Positions 45,200 through 57,500 of a stretch of 64,000 bases of DNA are shown piece after piece. The DNA is from Flabesymbios commensalis. Taxonomy: Eukaryota > Annelida > Polychaeta > Terebellida > Flabelligeridae. The position numbers were made by a program, and so were the translations under genes. The DNA lies in contig OZ024903.1 of assembly GCA_964017125.1 (NCBI GenBank), forward strand, positions 81,577,916 through 81,641,915, written 5' to 3'. Below the pieces are notes generated by a model. It did no database searches. It worked only from the letters and a program-made list of their open reading frames with translations, and had not been told where the DNA came from. Position 1 is the first letter of the stretch; each line of letters opens with the position of its first letter.

Positions 45200-48100
45200 A
45201 TGTTCAGCTATGGGGGTTTATCTGTGTTGAAAGGTGCATGCGATCCAAGAGTTCCACCTATAATGAAATTTACTCAGGAATTCGAATCTGCGCATCTTAC
45301 ATAAATCATCCTGTCCAAAAGTATTCTACCGTAAAACCCTTTAAACACTAGTACCGTCAAAATCGCAAACCACAATTTGAAATATTGCGTATGAAGTGAT
45401 TGTTTGCTAAAACTGTGGTAATTTCCCATGTAAATAATTTTTAAAATTATTTATTATTACTCACATATGACATATATAGGCTTTCACATGGATGTAAAAT
45501 ATTTTGTGTCTGATCAATGACAAATGCACAATGTAGCTTTAAGTTGGTATTTTTGACACGTAATTTTACCCATTTTTCATACTTTTTCAGTAAATGGACA
45601 AAATATTTTTCTCTCAGCCGATTTTTGTACAGTATAAATGTTTAGTTATATTCAAACATGTTCTAGAACTAACGTTGACTTAAAATTAACCCATTTGGAA
45701 TAAAAATGATGTGAACATATTACTCGCTTTTTAGGTTAGACGTAAAATAAGCTCGCTTTTCTTCAGGCTCCGGAAAATTGACCATATCTCACATTATTGC
45801 TCACTGAAAAGTCAAATTTTGAGATATATCAATATATTTAATATCGATAGAAATCTACTGGCACAGGCCTTCACATGGATGTAGAAAATTCTGTGTCTGA
45901 TTATTGACAAATGCTCAAGAGAGCTTTAAGTTGGTATTTTAACACGTAATTTTACCCATTTTTCATACGTTTTCAGTAAATAGAAAAAATATTTTTCTAC
46001 CAGCTGATTTTTGTATGATATAAATGTTTAGTTTTGATTCAAACATGTTCTAGAACTATTGTTGACTTGAAATAAGCCCATTTGGAATAAATATTGAGTT
46101 ATGTGAAAATATTACAAGCTTTTTTGGCTAGACGTAAAATGTGTGTTCTTTTCCATGGGCTCAGGAAAACTGTATGTATCTCACAGTTTTGCCAAATGAG
46201 TAGTCAAATTTTGATCTATATCAATATATTAGATATCAATACAATGCTACTGGCACAGGCCACAGATGTAAAATATTTTGTGTCCAATACTTGACAAATG
46301 CACAAGAGAGCTTGAAGTTGGTACATTAACCCTTAATTTTACCTATTTTTCATACATTTTCAGTAAATAGTTAAAATATTTTGCTCTCCACTGATTTTTG
46401 TGTATAATAAGTATTTAGATTTGATTGAAACATGTTTTAGAATTATTGTTGACTTAAAATAAACCTATTTGGAATAAAAAAGAATGAGCTATTTAAACAT
46501 ATTACACACTTCTGGGTTGGATGTAAAATTTGGACACTTTTCTTCCAGCCCGGAGAAACTGACAGTGTTTAACATTTTTGCCCAATGTGTACCGGGTACC
46601 CAAAATAAAAAAAAGAACAAATATCTTTGATATCAGTTAAAAGTAACTATCAAGGGCTTTCAAGTGGATGCATAATATTTTATTCCTGTTAAATACGAGA
46701 TGTACAAAAAATAAGCGCTAACTTTGTATTTTATCCCTCCATTTGAACAATTTCCAACGTTTTCTTAGTGAATACCAGCAAGATTTTTAGCTCATGGTAA
46801 CTTTATATGGTATAAATGTTTGTTAATTCTTTTACATTCTCTGGAGCCATTTTTCAAAAGTTATCTTTACCACTGAAGATGTGATCACAGCCATTTTAAA
46901 AGTTATCTCAGCCACTACAAAAGTTTTCTTAGCCACTGAAGAAGTGATCATCACAACTTTAAACGTTATCTCAGCCAATACAAAAATGATCTTGGTCACT
47001 GAGGAAGTGATCACAGCGACTTTAAAAGTTATCTCAGTCACTACAAAAGTGATCTTGGTCACTGAAGAAGTGATCACAGCAACTTTAAACGTTATCTCAG
47101 CCACTACAAAAATGATCTTGACCACTGAAGAAGTGATTCCAACCACTTTCAAAGTTACCTCAACCACTACAAAAGCTATATTATATTGGCCACTGAAGAA
47201 GTGAATACAGCGACTTTAAAAGTTATTTCAGCCACCACAAAGGCGATCTTGGTCACTGATCACAGCAACTTAAAAAGTTATCTCGCCAATGCAAAAGTTA
47301 TTTTGGTGAGTGAAGAAGTGATCACAGCCACTTTAGACGTTATCTCAGCCACTACAGAGGTGATCTTGACCACAAACAGACTGGTGTCAGCTAATTTAGA
47401 GGTTATCTAAGCCACTACAAAGTGATCTGGGCCACTGAAGAAGTCTAGTGATCACAGCTACTTTTTAAAATATCTAAACGACTACAAAAGTGGTATTGGC
47501 AAGTGAAGAATTGACCACAGCAACTTTACACGTTATCTCACCCACTACAAAAATGATCTTGACCTCTGAGGAAGTGATTACATCCACTTTAAAAGTTACC
47601 CTAACCACTACAAAAGCGACCTTGGCCACTGAAGAAGTGATCACAGACACTTGTTCAAATATTTAAACGACTACAAAAGTGATCTTGGCCACTGCAGAAG
47701 TTAGCTCAGTCACTGTAAAAGTTATCTCAGCCACTACAAAAGTGATCTTGACCACTAACAATCTTATGTCAGCCCATCAAAGTGATCTTGGCCACGACAA
47801 GCTAATATTGTCTACTGAAGAAGTGATCACATTCACTTTAAAAATTATTTCAGCCGATACAAATGGGATATTGGCCACTAATAATCTTATGTCAGTCCCT
47901 AAAAAGTGATCTCGGTCACTACAAACGTGATCTTGACCACTTCAGAAGCCATCACGTCCACTTTAAAAATCATCTCAGCCACTAAAAAAGTGATTTTGAC
48001 CACTGAAGAAGTGATCACAGCGACTCTAAAAGGTTAAATTAAGTGTTAAACTACCAACTTCAAGCTCTCTTGTGCATTTGTCAAAGATTAGACAAAACAT

Positions 48101-49150
48101 ATTTTACATCCGTGGCCTGTGCCAGTAGCTTTCTATTAGTATCAGTTATATTGATATAGCTCAAAATTTGACTACTCATTGGGCAAAACTGTGAGATACA
48201 TACAGTTTTCCTGAGCCCAAAGAAAAACGCGCAAATTTTATTTCTTACCAAAAAAGCATGTAATAATGTTCACATAACTCATTAATTTTACTACAAATGG
48301 GTTTATTTTATGTCAACAATAGTTCTAGAAAATGAAACTAAATATTTATTATACACAGAAATCACTTGAGAAAAAAGTGTTTTGATCATTTACTGAAAAA
48401 GTATGAAAAATGGTCAAATTACCAACTTAAAGCTCTTTTGTGCATTAGTCAATGATCAGATACAAAATATTTTACATCCATGTGAAGGCCTGTGCCAGTA
48501 GATTTCTATTAATATCAAATATATTGATATAGCTCAAAATTTGACTACTCATCGGACAAAACTGCGAGATACATACAATTTCCTGAGCCCAAAGGAAAGC
48601 GCGCACATTTTACGTCTAGACAAAAAAGCATGTAATATGTTCACATAACTCATTATTTTTATTCCAAATGGGTTAATTTTAAGTCAACAATAGTTCTAGA
48701 ACATGTTTGAATCAAAACTAAAGATTTATGCTATACAAAAATATTTTGTCTATTTACTGGAAAAAGTATGAAAAATGGGTAAAATTACGTGGTAAAATAC
48801 CAACTTAATAAAGCTCTCTTGTGCTTTTGTCAATGATCAGACACAGCATATTTTACATCCATGTGAAAGCCTGTGTCATATGTGAGTGATAATAAATAAC
48901 TTAAAAAATTATTTAAATAGAAAATTACCACAGTTTTAGCAAACAATAACTTCATACGCAATATTTAAAATTGTGGTTTGCGATTTTGACGGTACTAGTG
49001 TTTAAAGGGTTTTTACGGTAGCCTACTTTTGGACAGGATGATTTATGTAAGATGCGCAGATTCGGATTCCTGAGTAAATTTCACTATAGGTGGAACTCTT
49101 GGATTTTATAGATTTTACAACACACTAAAACCCCTTAGCTCTGGGACTAA
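45200..49150. mobile_element. Foldback-like element with ~387-bp arm units and minisatellite loop
   Basis: Left arm 45,200-46,700: AGCTATGGGGGTTT edge, CAAGAGTTCCACCTATA, CGTCAAAATCGCAAACC, then three tandem units marked by CATGTTCTAGAACT at 45,661, 46,048 and 46,435 (387 bp apart each time). Right arm 48,040-49,150 is the inverse: TAGTTCTAGAA marks at 48,321 and 48,692, GGTTTGCGATTTTGACGGT, ending at TTAGCTCTGGGACTAAG. Between them lies a 21/63-bp minisatellite. No transposase is visible. A lone arm at 28,797-29,495 shows that the family is dispersed. Confidence 0.75.
46855..48035. repeat. 21-bp / 63-bp hierarchical minisatellite (loop of the element)
   Basis: Three related 21-mers, AGTGATCTTGGCCACTGAAG, AGTGATCACAGCCACTTTAA and AGTTATCTCAGCCACTACAA (each plus one A), follow one another to make a 63-bp unit repeated about 18 times with decay. 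Frames of about 110 codons are open on both strands because 21 and 63 divide by three; the apparent heptad-like peptide is a by-product. Confidence 0.85.
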
Positions 49151-49683
49151 GTTATGATATAATATAGATATACCAGATATTTTTAATAATAGTAGTAGTA
49201 AAAATGATTTTAACAACGGCTATTTTTAGAAAAATCCATTGAATGAAAAATAATAAAACTCATCAAAATAAAAATGCGCTGCCCTTGTATACCATATATA
49301 CTTATAAACATGACAAAACCTGCAGGACATTTTGTATTCACATCTCAAGAATAATTAACATGAGTCTACCTGGGTGTTACGAGGGCTAATTGGCTAACTG
49401 CTTTTAATTACCACTTAAATCGCTCCCTCGAAACTGGGACACAGACACCTCCACCCCCACCCACCCACCTTATTCAAGGACAAATATGCCGGTAAATTAA
49501 TCTGTGCAGCCCTGCAAAACTTGATTATTAATTTGTGTGGACTTCATTCATCAAATCTAAAATATAATTATACTTCTCACATTTAAACATAATTATATTT
49601 TAACTATGTCTGAGATGAGATAAACAGTTTCACCTTGGATGAATATCAGATAGATCATGGACGTCCACAGCGTGGTAGTAGCT
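49151..49683. other. No gene recognised; C-rich patch
   Basis: A CACCCCCACCCACCCACC patch at about 49,450-49,468 could form a G-rich structure on the minus strand. Otherwise nothing. Confidence 0.4.
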
Positions 49684-50841
49684 TTAAGGCCCAGTCACAC
49701 AGACCATCACGTACGCACGTCCAACGCACAAAATATGAAGAATTTTGGTCAGTGCGTTGTGATTCGCTGGGCGTGTGTCAGAATTCGTTGATGATTTGAC
49801 GAGAACGCCTGATGAACGTCATACGTTTTTTGTGTGCGTCAACCTCTGCGCACATTTTCTGCATGCTAAAAAATGTGAGCGTTTTACCGCTTGTAAATGT
49901 AGACGCCAGAAGAACGTCAGACCAGCGCCAGTCTAACGTTAGGCATAAGTAGAGCACACGCTCTAAATTCGTTGTGTTTTCGTTGACCGAGGTTTGTCCC
50001 AGTCACACATAAACGACGCACAGTCCACTCATAAAAAAATAATAATAAAACAGTTTGAGTCCGTATTGTGAAAAACGTCGCAAGCTGGTAGCGAATGCAC
50101 AGCGTGTTTCCAACACAAAGTGCGTATGAACAGCGCTTTGCTAACGCGTTGGACGCATACAGTGCGCAATAAACCCGATAATGCTAATGTCGACGATAAT
50201 AGTAACTTTTATCAGTTGTTTTGTACATATGTAACCATTTTTAAAAGAAAAAAGTGTCCTAAATTTATGATAACATTATATGTTTGGACCTAATTTCCAC
50301 AAATTAAAAAAATATTCTACACTTAGAGCAGTGTATCGTGTGAAAAACCACCTCGAATGATTTAAAATAAAATGTCGTTCTTCAGAGCTCTAAGGGTTAA
50401 GCTGCAGAAATAACATAGTCACAGCCTGTGACTCGAGCGCTGAGCGAACTGGCGGCGTGTTCCCAGCATCTGCTTAGAGCGCTCATGCAGCGCAGAGTGG
50501 GCGCTTTGCCCGCGACTGCCCGGCGCCCTCAACGGGCAGACATGTGATACAAAGCGAACGTATTTGGCGTTGATACGACGTTGTTCTAGCACGCTCTACG
50601 TGCTTCTGGCGTTCTTCTGGTGTGTTCATTTATGCGTTCATATGCGCTCAATATTTTAAACATACCCAACTTCCTTTGACGATTAGAGGGCGCACGAAAA
50701 TATGCCTGGCGTTAGTGCAGCGCGCCCCACGAACCAGTAACGAGTGTTGACGCCCGACTGACGCACGACAGACGCTCTAGCAAAAAATAATGATTTTTTA
50801 GTGCGTGGATCGTGCGTCAACTATGTGTGACTGAGCCTTAG
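49684..50841. mobile_element. CpG-rich DNA element with AGTCACACA ends
   Basis: TTAAGGCCCAGTCACACA at the left and TGTGTGACTGAGCCTTAG at the right are inverse, with TTAA / TTAG at the edges fitting a TTAA target site. The body is unusually rich in CG for this window, with many ACGCAC and GCGTTGGACGC-like words, and has no long frame. Confidence 0.7.
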
Positions 50842-51056
50842 GGCTATAGTTCAATAGTTCAATAGTTTATTGTCACAGAAAGAAAAACAAACAACAAAAT
50901 ATAAGTACAATGTATGAATACATCATATTATGCTAAGTGACAAAAAGGAACTGACGCCCAGTGGCATATGCGTCCTCACAAATTAAACAAGAAAACATTA
51001 CCCGGTTTTGTGGAAAAAAATGTGTGCAAAGTGCAAAAAAAATATATAAGCCTGCA

Positions 51057-51164
51057 CCCAGCAAACACGAGACGCCGTCCCCCATTGGGACAACGCTGGG
51101 CCAACGTCGTAGACGGTGGACCAGCGCTGGCCCAGCACCGAGACAACGTCCCGTGCTTGCTGGG
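51057..51164. mobile_element. Hairpin MITE, CAAACACGA family
   Basis: CCCAGCAAACACGAGACGCC to CAACGTCCCGTGCTTGCTGG; centre AACGTCGTAGACGGTGG; GC-richer than its kin. Confidence 0.85.
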
Positions 51165-51194
51165 TATTCATGAAATTTTACCGATCTCTAGAAA

Positions 51195-51556
51195 AAAAAT
51201 AAAAATGCCGGCACTGAGCGCGCATATAGCGCCTAACTAACGTGTTCCTAACGCATGTCCAGCGAACATATAACGTATATGGGGCTTTCTAAATGCTTCC
51301 TAACGCATTCGTGCCTCGCGCTGGCGATGCGTGATGTATTCGCTAACTTTGTCGCCCTGCTAACGTGCAACGCTATGGCAGCACGCTATGTATTCACTGA
51401 TTCATACACCTGTTTTATTTATAACACGCTGTGTAATGGTCTTAAACTCGCTGGCTCTTCTCATATCCTAGCAAAATTCATGGACGCACAACGACGCACT
51501 GCTGTAATTTTTGTCACTCAAGGTGTGGGCTGTGCGTCGTGAATGTGTGACTGGTG
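51195..51556. mobile_element. Possible right half of a second AGTCACACA element
   Basis: CpG-rich, with CTAACGCATTCGTG-like words and an end GTGCGTCGTGAATGTGTGACTG similar to the right end at 50,800-50,838. The left end is not found. Confidence 0.45.
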
Positions 51557-51714
51557 TATTACATGTGCGTAACTTCACCTCAAATATAATGTTAAAACGG
51601 TGAAGAGAGTGCATGGCTATAGTCTGATATCGAGAATAGATGATTGCATGAATAGACGAATAGATGACTGTTAAATAAAAGAATTGAAGAAAGAACGAAT
51701 AAAATAATTTATAG

Positions 51715-51945
51715 GACTTTTAGCCACTTTTTACACATGCTGAGCAAGAGAATAACCTAATAAAAGGATAGTGGAATGAATCTAATGACACTGCCTTACA
51801 GAAACAAGATTTAAAAATTTGCAATTCTCTGTCGCGGAGGCACACCACAATACTGAAAGTTGATGGCGCAGAAACATTTTTGTTTCTTTGGAACCCGAGA
51901 AAGCCCGCGACCCCTGGCGTGACAGGCATTAGGCGTAACCATTAT
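51715..51945 (-). mobile_element. tRNA-derived SINE copy
   Basis: Minus strand: GTCACGCCAGGGGTCGCGGG, GGGTTCCAAAGAAACA, AAAATGTTTCTGCGCC and TATTGTGGTGTGCCTCCGCG follow the order of the 44.3-kb copy. The second B box is degraded. Confidence 0.55.
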
Positions 51946-52740
51946 TTCATATTATATTATATATAAAGGATAAATATAAATGCTATAAACGACTATTGTC
52001 GTGGTTTAAGGGTTAATGCGACGATGGAGTTCAACATAATGAGCATTCGGGGGAGGGGGGGGGGGTGATTAGCCCTCCTTACACCCACGCATTTTTAATT
52101 TTCATGCATCGTCAGTTGTGTATATCTGCCACAACTCCACATTCAGTGTGAACCAGTTATATTTTTTTTAACGAAAAAAAAAATATTTTAAATCTAGCTT
52201 ATTGAAGGTCAGTTGCTTCACCATCAACCAAATCACCATCGCTATCGGAAGTTTTAAAAATGTATGGAAATGTCTATGTCTGCGATTTTTATATCCCATT
52301 TAAATTGAATTTATTTCTTTCATCACCACATAAGATATTATTTTGTATAAGTAGATTATGTGTAGAATCAACTTCTAGCTTATTTCATCAGTCGTGAAAA
52401 TCGGAGGAGTCAAAGAAAAAAATACATTAAATAAATATATTCTGTGAGAACAGTGACGAAATCAAGTTGTTCAAGAGAGCATCTATCTGTTTGTCTGTGT
52501 GTCTGTCCTTCTCATCTAATAACTTACGCCTATTTTTTTAATTGGCCAACAAAGAAATAAAAGGACAGCGAAGTGATTTGAGAGCAGAATCTTTACACCA
52601 CATAAAAATTATTGTAACCTAAAGCAACTATTCGAGAGAGTGTTAAAATGTGAAATTTGTGTGGTAAACAGATTTGATCTATGCAATCTTCATCATCCGC
52701 ATGTGGCTGTCGGTCACGCATAGAAGGTATAAATAAGCTG
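51946..52740. other. No gene recognised; G-run
   Basis: A G-rich run (GGGGGAGGGGGGGGGGG) lies at about 52,049-52,066. No coding or known repeat. Confidence 0.45.
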
Positions 52741-52741
52741 C

Positions 52742-52990
52742 TTAACCCTTTCAAGCCTGAATTTTTCATAGTCATCTTCATTCACTACAAGCCGCGAATT
52801 GCTGTCGCAATTCTCGACTTGTAGTGGATGAAGATGACTTGAAGTGGGTGGCAAATGAAAAAAGATACTGTTTTTTTTTAAACAATTCCACGAAAATTGT
52901 GGCTTTAAAACCACTAGTTGTAGGAAATTAAGTAATTTTTCAGAGATTCAAAATGATGCTTTGATGCATCGTGAGGGTTTAAAGGGTTAA
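52742..52990 (-). mobile_element. TTAA MITE (CACTACAAGCC hairpin type), inverted full copy
   Basis: TTAACCCTTTCAAGCCTGAA to CGTGAGGGTTTAAAGGGTTA A-ending; same hairpin (CACTACAAGCCGCGAATT) and body as 20,925-21,166 in reverse. Its right TTAA also starts the next element. Confidence 0.8.
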
Positions 52991-53215
52991 CCCTCTCGCC
53001 GCTAAATACCAGTATAGTCGTTTTCACTATGTGTTATTAGCCGAATAAATCATCGTTATTGGGAACGAAATGTGTGTTTAAACATCAATCTTTGCATATG
53101 TTTGGTCTCAGATTAAGCAGCTGCGAATAATTTCCACCCACTTGAAGCAGTGAGTGGGTCGCGATAAGTTTGTGGAAATTAAAATTATTATATTTATCTA
53201 TTTGATGGTTAACCA
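52987..53215. mobile_element. TTAA MITE sharing its target with the previous one
   Basis: TTAACCCTCTCGCCGCTAAA begins at the TTAA that ends the previous MITE. It has a CCACCCACTTGAAGC hairpin core, as in the 31,740 and 63,938 copies. The far end is unclear. Confidence 0.6.
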
Positions 53216-53671
53216 TTTATGCCATTTATATAGGGCCTACTAGTAATTAAAATTTTCAGTCATTTGAAATTCTGTCTCTCCACCGTGGTGACTCAAGCTG
53301 GTGGACAAAATACTCACGTGGGCTTGAACTGAGAAAAATATTTGTATTTCTTGCTGATAAACACCATTTGTTGTCTCAGAGCTTCTATTTGTGGAATGCT
53401 GCCGCAATTCCGACCTCGAATTGAATGAAAATGTCCTAATTGTATAAAATACGTCTGGAATAAACGCTCGAAACGTCCCTACTCTGATGGATTGTACCAG
53501 ATTTTTTTCTAAATTGTATTCTAGATATGCCATGTGGCACAAAAATGCGCCATGGAGCTCAAAGGGTCGAATACACTTGACGTGTTAATAACAGAGTAAT
53601 CGTGAGAACACTTGGCTATTAAATTCAGATAGTTTTATAATAGATAAGCGTACTTTGTCTGGTTTACCTAC

Positions 53672-53777
53672 CCCAGCAAACACGATCCATTGACCCAATG
53701 CTGGGTGAATATTTTTTGCCCGGAGACGGCGGGCTAACATTCACCCAGCATTGGGTCGATGTATCGTGTTTGATGAG
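53672..53777. mobile_element. Hairpin MITE, CAAACACGA family
   Basis: CCCAGCAAACACGATCCATT to CGATGTATCGTGTTTGATGA; GAATATTTTTTGCCCGGAGA replaces the usual centre. Confidence 0.75.
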
Positions 53778-53825
53778 AGATCACCTCGTTACCCTCTGTA
53801 CTCTGTGACACCTCATACTCTCTAA

Positions 53826-53984
53826 CACTTGAATAGCCCTTACGCCACTACAGTCGTTTTTTACCGTTTAAATCGCAGTTAATGGGAGCGAAATTTGTGT
53901 AGCGAGACATATTTTTAAAATAAAGCATAACATTCACCAATTGTTAATGTGCCATATAAACATGATAAACTGATAGAGGGTTAA
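53826..53984. mobile_element. Partial TTAA MITE
   Basis: ACAGTCGTTTTTTACC and TTAATGGGAGCGAAAT match the 52,987 copy, and the end GAGGGTTAA is intact. Confidence 0.55.
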
Positions 53985-53989
53985 ATTAT

Positions 53990-55025
53990 AATATTACGAT
54001 ACAAATAAAGATATATGGGCATAACGCGGCACGAAAGCGTAGGCGTGCTAAATCTGAAAACAAATGCAAAGCCGAAAAGCAGTAGCTGCTTACTTTTCAA
54101 GCAGGCAGTTACTATTTGTTTTTCTTTAAACCGTTCTCTATGTGTGGGATATCTATCACCATGATCACGCGATGACTTGGTGTCGCGTCAACGGGTTTTT
54201 AAATAAGACAGATCAGATATCACGACTATAAGGCACTTTAAATTACCGCGTGTTACGAAATATGAGATGTCACCTATTTACATACTTCATTATTTTCATT
54301 CCTGTAATCAGGTAATGGTGATACCGTTGAAGTTGTTTTTGTAAATGGTTATATTTGCGAGCACGCGACGTTGATTTAATCGGTTTAACGATGGGTTGAA
54401 TTTGTCGTAACCAGTGGGCCACCATTAGACAACAAAACAATATAATTATATCTTATTTTAACAGCTATCAAGATTTTCAAAAAGCACAGTCATGAACAAT
54501 TTTATCAGGATTAGTTTATAGTTTTATTCTAATTATGCCCGGAATATTTTAATCGATTCGGTTAGTTATCCGAGGAGGAGTATAATATATATGGCGCTGA
54601 TTTATACACTTACTGTAATGTCCATCTAGGTCACGTTATGGCACGCTAACAAAACAAAAATGTTTCTAATATCTAGGCCCACACCATAAAATTACAGATC
54701 TGTGTTCTATTTATTCGATACATACTAGTTAAACTTGCGTTCAGATGCGAGTTTATTGCAGTGCAAACAAAACCAGCAGTAACTAATTACACTTTATATA
54801 AACAGTAACTGTTGTTTATTTTTTTGCACGACATCGCACATGTGTCTAAAATCCATTAGTTCACCTGAATAAGATTAACGTTGTGGTTTGACTACTTAAT
54901 CGTTTGATCATTAGATTGTCAGAAATGTAAATAGCACTTAGCGAGCTGAATTAATTTAAATGTGATGGCCCTGCATGGCACACCACGGAATGGGTGTCGT
55001 GTAAGAATTGACATGTTCAGCATCA
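53990..55025. other. No gene recognised
   Basis: AT-rich; no supported feature. Confidence 0.4.
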
Positions 55026-55034
55026 GACAGCATT

Positions 55035-55258
55035 TGAATTAAAAAATAAAATGACATGAATCGGGCTTTAGGCCACCTTTGTGCACATATAGGCTAAACT
55101 GGGCCAGGGGAACCTCCTGAGGATGGTGAGATGATTGAGATGACACTGTCCTCCAGACACAGGATGTGAAATTCAAGACCTCGCGGTCTGAGGCCGAGCA
55201 CGTGAACATGGTGAAAGGCAGCGGTGCTAACCACTACCCTAGGCCCCCCGCCCTCATT
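55035..55258 (-). mobile_element. tRNA-derived SINE copy
   Basis: Minus strand: TAGGGTAGTGGTTAGCACCG (A box region), CGTGCTCGGCCTCAGACCGC, CTGGAGGACAGTGTCATCTC and the tail GGCCTAAAGCCCGATTCATG. The core and tail match the 44.3-kb copy closely; the two heads are fused into one. Confidence 0.65.
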
Positions 55259-55324
55259 TGAATAAATCTAAAACCTGAATCTAAACAAAATAAGCGATAA
55301 TTTGTTTTTTAGTAAAGATCTACT

Positions 55325-55490
55325 TAACCCTTACAGCGCGGGGACCGACTTTAGTCATCAGAATCTGACGACTAAAGTCGCTCCCTGCGCTGTAAGAGTA
55401 AAAAGCTTTATAATAGCCGTAGACTCATAACATAGGTACTCAAATGAATCGGAAATAGCTAACTAAGACATTTATGATGATTTCAAAATG
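55325..55490. mobile_element. Hairpin MITE (TTAACCCTTACAGCGCGGGG type)
   Basis: CTTACAGCGCGGGGACCGAC pairs with GTCGCTCCCTGCGCTGTAAG; then AGCTTTATAATAGCCGTAGA as at 9,632-9,780. Confidence 0.7.
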
Positions 55491-55494
55491 AAAA

Positions 55495-56830
55495 ATATAT
55501 CTTTCCATGTGTCACCATAGCGGGAGTTTGAAGCAACTACATGGGCTAGCGTCAGAGATGCACATAATAGCAGAAGCTGTGTTTTTGTTTGCTGGTGACC
55601 ACTGTACGCTGAGATCAACAATTGCATGAACATTTGATTCAGAATCTGATTCACATTTTATTATTTGAGCAAAAATGACAATGTATTAGAAAAATAACAG
55701 TAATTAGTGACTACATAGACTCACACAAGTTGCATTCACGTGCATCGGATTACATAGAACACATAGCATACAATAAAATTTCACACACTAATATTTTAGT
55801 TATTTATTGAGGGTTGTGAGGGTTACCCTATTCACATTAAATTTTAGTCGATCTGCTTAAAATGATTAATACAACTAGAAAGGGCTGGTCCAATGAGATG
55901 TAAATATCTCATTAACAACTAATACTTAAATTAGTAATCAAACAATTACACTTTAATTCACTGCGCAATCGTTCGGTTTCTATCACAGACACGCGTAGGC
56001 CTACAGTCTGCTATTACGGACTAGAGCAAAAACAGCTGGGGTAAAAGGTAAATGATTAATCCTTAAAGTGTTACTTCTTTATGTGTAGACCTTTACTTTT
56101 TACTTTGAATTTCTGTAAAATTAAACATACAATTGCAACATGTGTCAAACGCGAACTGTGTGATTCCATGTATTAGAACTTTTATGATACAATTACAGAC
56201 TCATGATATCCACCGTTTCCATCTCTCCTGTCTTGCAAGGTCATAACTCGCACGAAGATTAATAGTCTAGTTCTGTTTGTAATAAGGTTTGTAACGTCTA
56301 ACTCAAGGACACAATTAATATCGATCAAGTGAGCGAACCACGTATGGTCCACATTATACGGTTAGTTAAGCACGATAAAGTCATTAATTAAAAATATTGA
56401 ATATTATATAAATATTTAGATGTAACTATGTTGTTGGGCTCAAAATACCTGGGAGAAGATTGTGATGGAAATACATTAAGCCAATACTACGAGACATTTG
56501 TGCAAAGTGAAAGTTACCAAACAGCAGCATATCATTGTAACACTAAACTAGAAGGGAATTGTGACTTTTCAAGTAACAATAATGTTTGGATTGGATTTTT
56601 TTACAGTTTTTTTATCGGCCTAAAAATACTTTTTTTGGGTTATTTTTATCATGACAGATTGATTGGAAATTTGTTCACAGTTTTTTTTTTTGCAGCCATT
56701 TTGAATTGAAATTTTAGATTATAGACTTCAGAATTCGGACTTAAATTTACAGATATCAGAAGTCCCCACTGCACTGAGCGTTTGTACTTTTAAATAAATA
56801 TAAATTTGTTTGTGAAATGGAAACACATTC
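55495..56830. other. No gene recognised
   Basis: A 93-codon frame at 56,428-56,709 begins MLLGSKYLGEDCDGN and has a hydrophobic end, but no family or splice context supports it. Confidence 0.35.
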
Positions 56831-56836
56831 AGAGGG

Positions 56837-56936
56837 CCCAGTAAACACATCGACCTGTCTCTCTGTCGGATGAATGTTGTATCACTGTCTGGCCCAGCAT
56901 TAAAACAACATTGGATCGACGTTTCGTGTTTGCTAG
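56837..56936. mobile_element. Hairpin MITE, CAAACACGA family
   Basis: CCCAGTAAACACATCGACCT to GGATCGACGTTTCGTGTTTG; part of a direct duplication with 57,501. Confidence 0.75.
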
Positions 56937-56984
56937 ATTTATAACTGTTTTTTTACTTTAGTAATGTAGCATTTAAAATATTTG

Positions 56985-57432
56985 TACTTGCCCACTTGCG
57001 CAAGTACTTACCCACATGCGCACTTGCAAACGTTCGAAAGTACTTGAGCACGTACGCACTTGCACAAGTACTTGCGCAAGCATTCGAGAAAGTACTTACG
57101 CACTTTAGCAAGTACGCATGCACTTGCGCAAGTAGTTGCGCACTTACGCACTTGAGCAAGTACTTGCACACTTGCTCAAGTACTTACTTGCGCACTTGCG
57201 TGTTTCTGCAAATACTTCAGCACTTGTGCAAGTACTTGCGCAAGCATTTGTGCACTCACACACTTGCGTAGTAACGCATTTACAAACTTGCGCACTTGCG
57301 CAAGCAGTTGTGCACTTATGCACTCACGCACTTGCGCATTTGCGTATTTGCGCACTTGCGCACATACGCATTTGCGCATATGCGCAAGTAGTAGTAGAAA
57401 TTGCGCAAGTATTTGTGCGCTTAAAAACACTT
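56985..57432. repeat. Palindromic ACTTGCGCAAGT array
   Basis: A run of CACTTGCGCA, GCAAGTACTT and GCACTTACGC words. ACTTGCGCAAGT is a perfect palindrome and occurs repeatedly, so the array can fold into many alternative hairpins. It lies between two MITE copies in direct repeat. Open frames on both strands are artefacts. Confidence 0.85.
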
Positions 57433-57500
57433 GCACACTGGGCTTTTAAACTTTTGAAAAGACATAATTGTTTTTCAAATGGAAGTACATTCTGTATGTG

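Noticed and set aside
46832-47204. Coiled-coil-like heptad peptide on both strands
   Set aside because: Arises from the 21-bp unit; frames break at decayed units and both strands look alike.
56985-57436. Cysteine-rich small protein
   Set aside because: Translation of the ACTTGCGCAAGT array; equally open on both strands.
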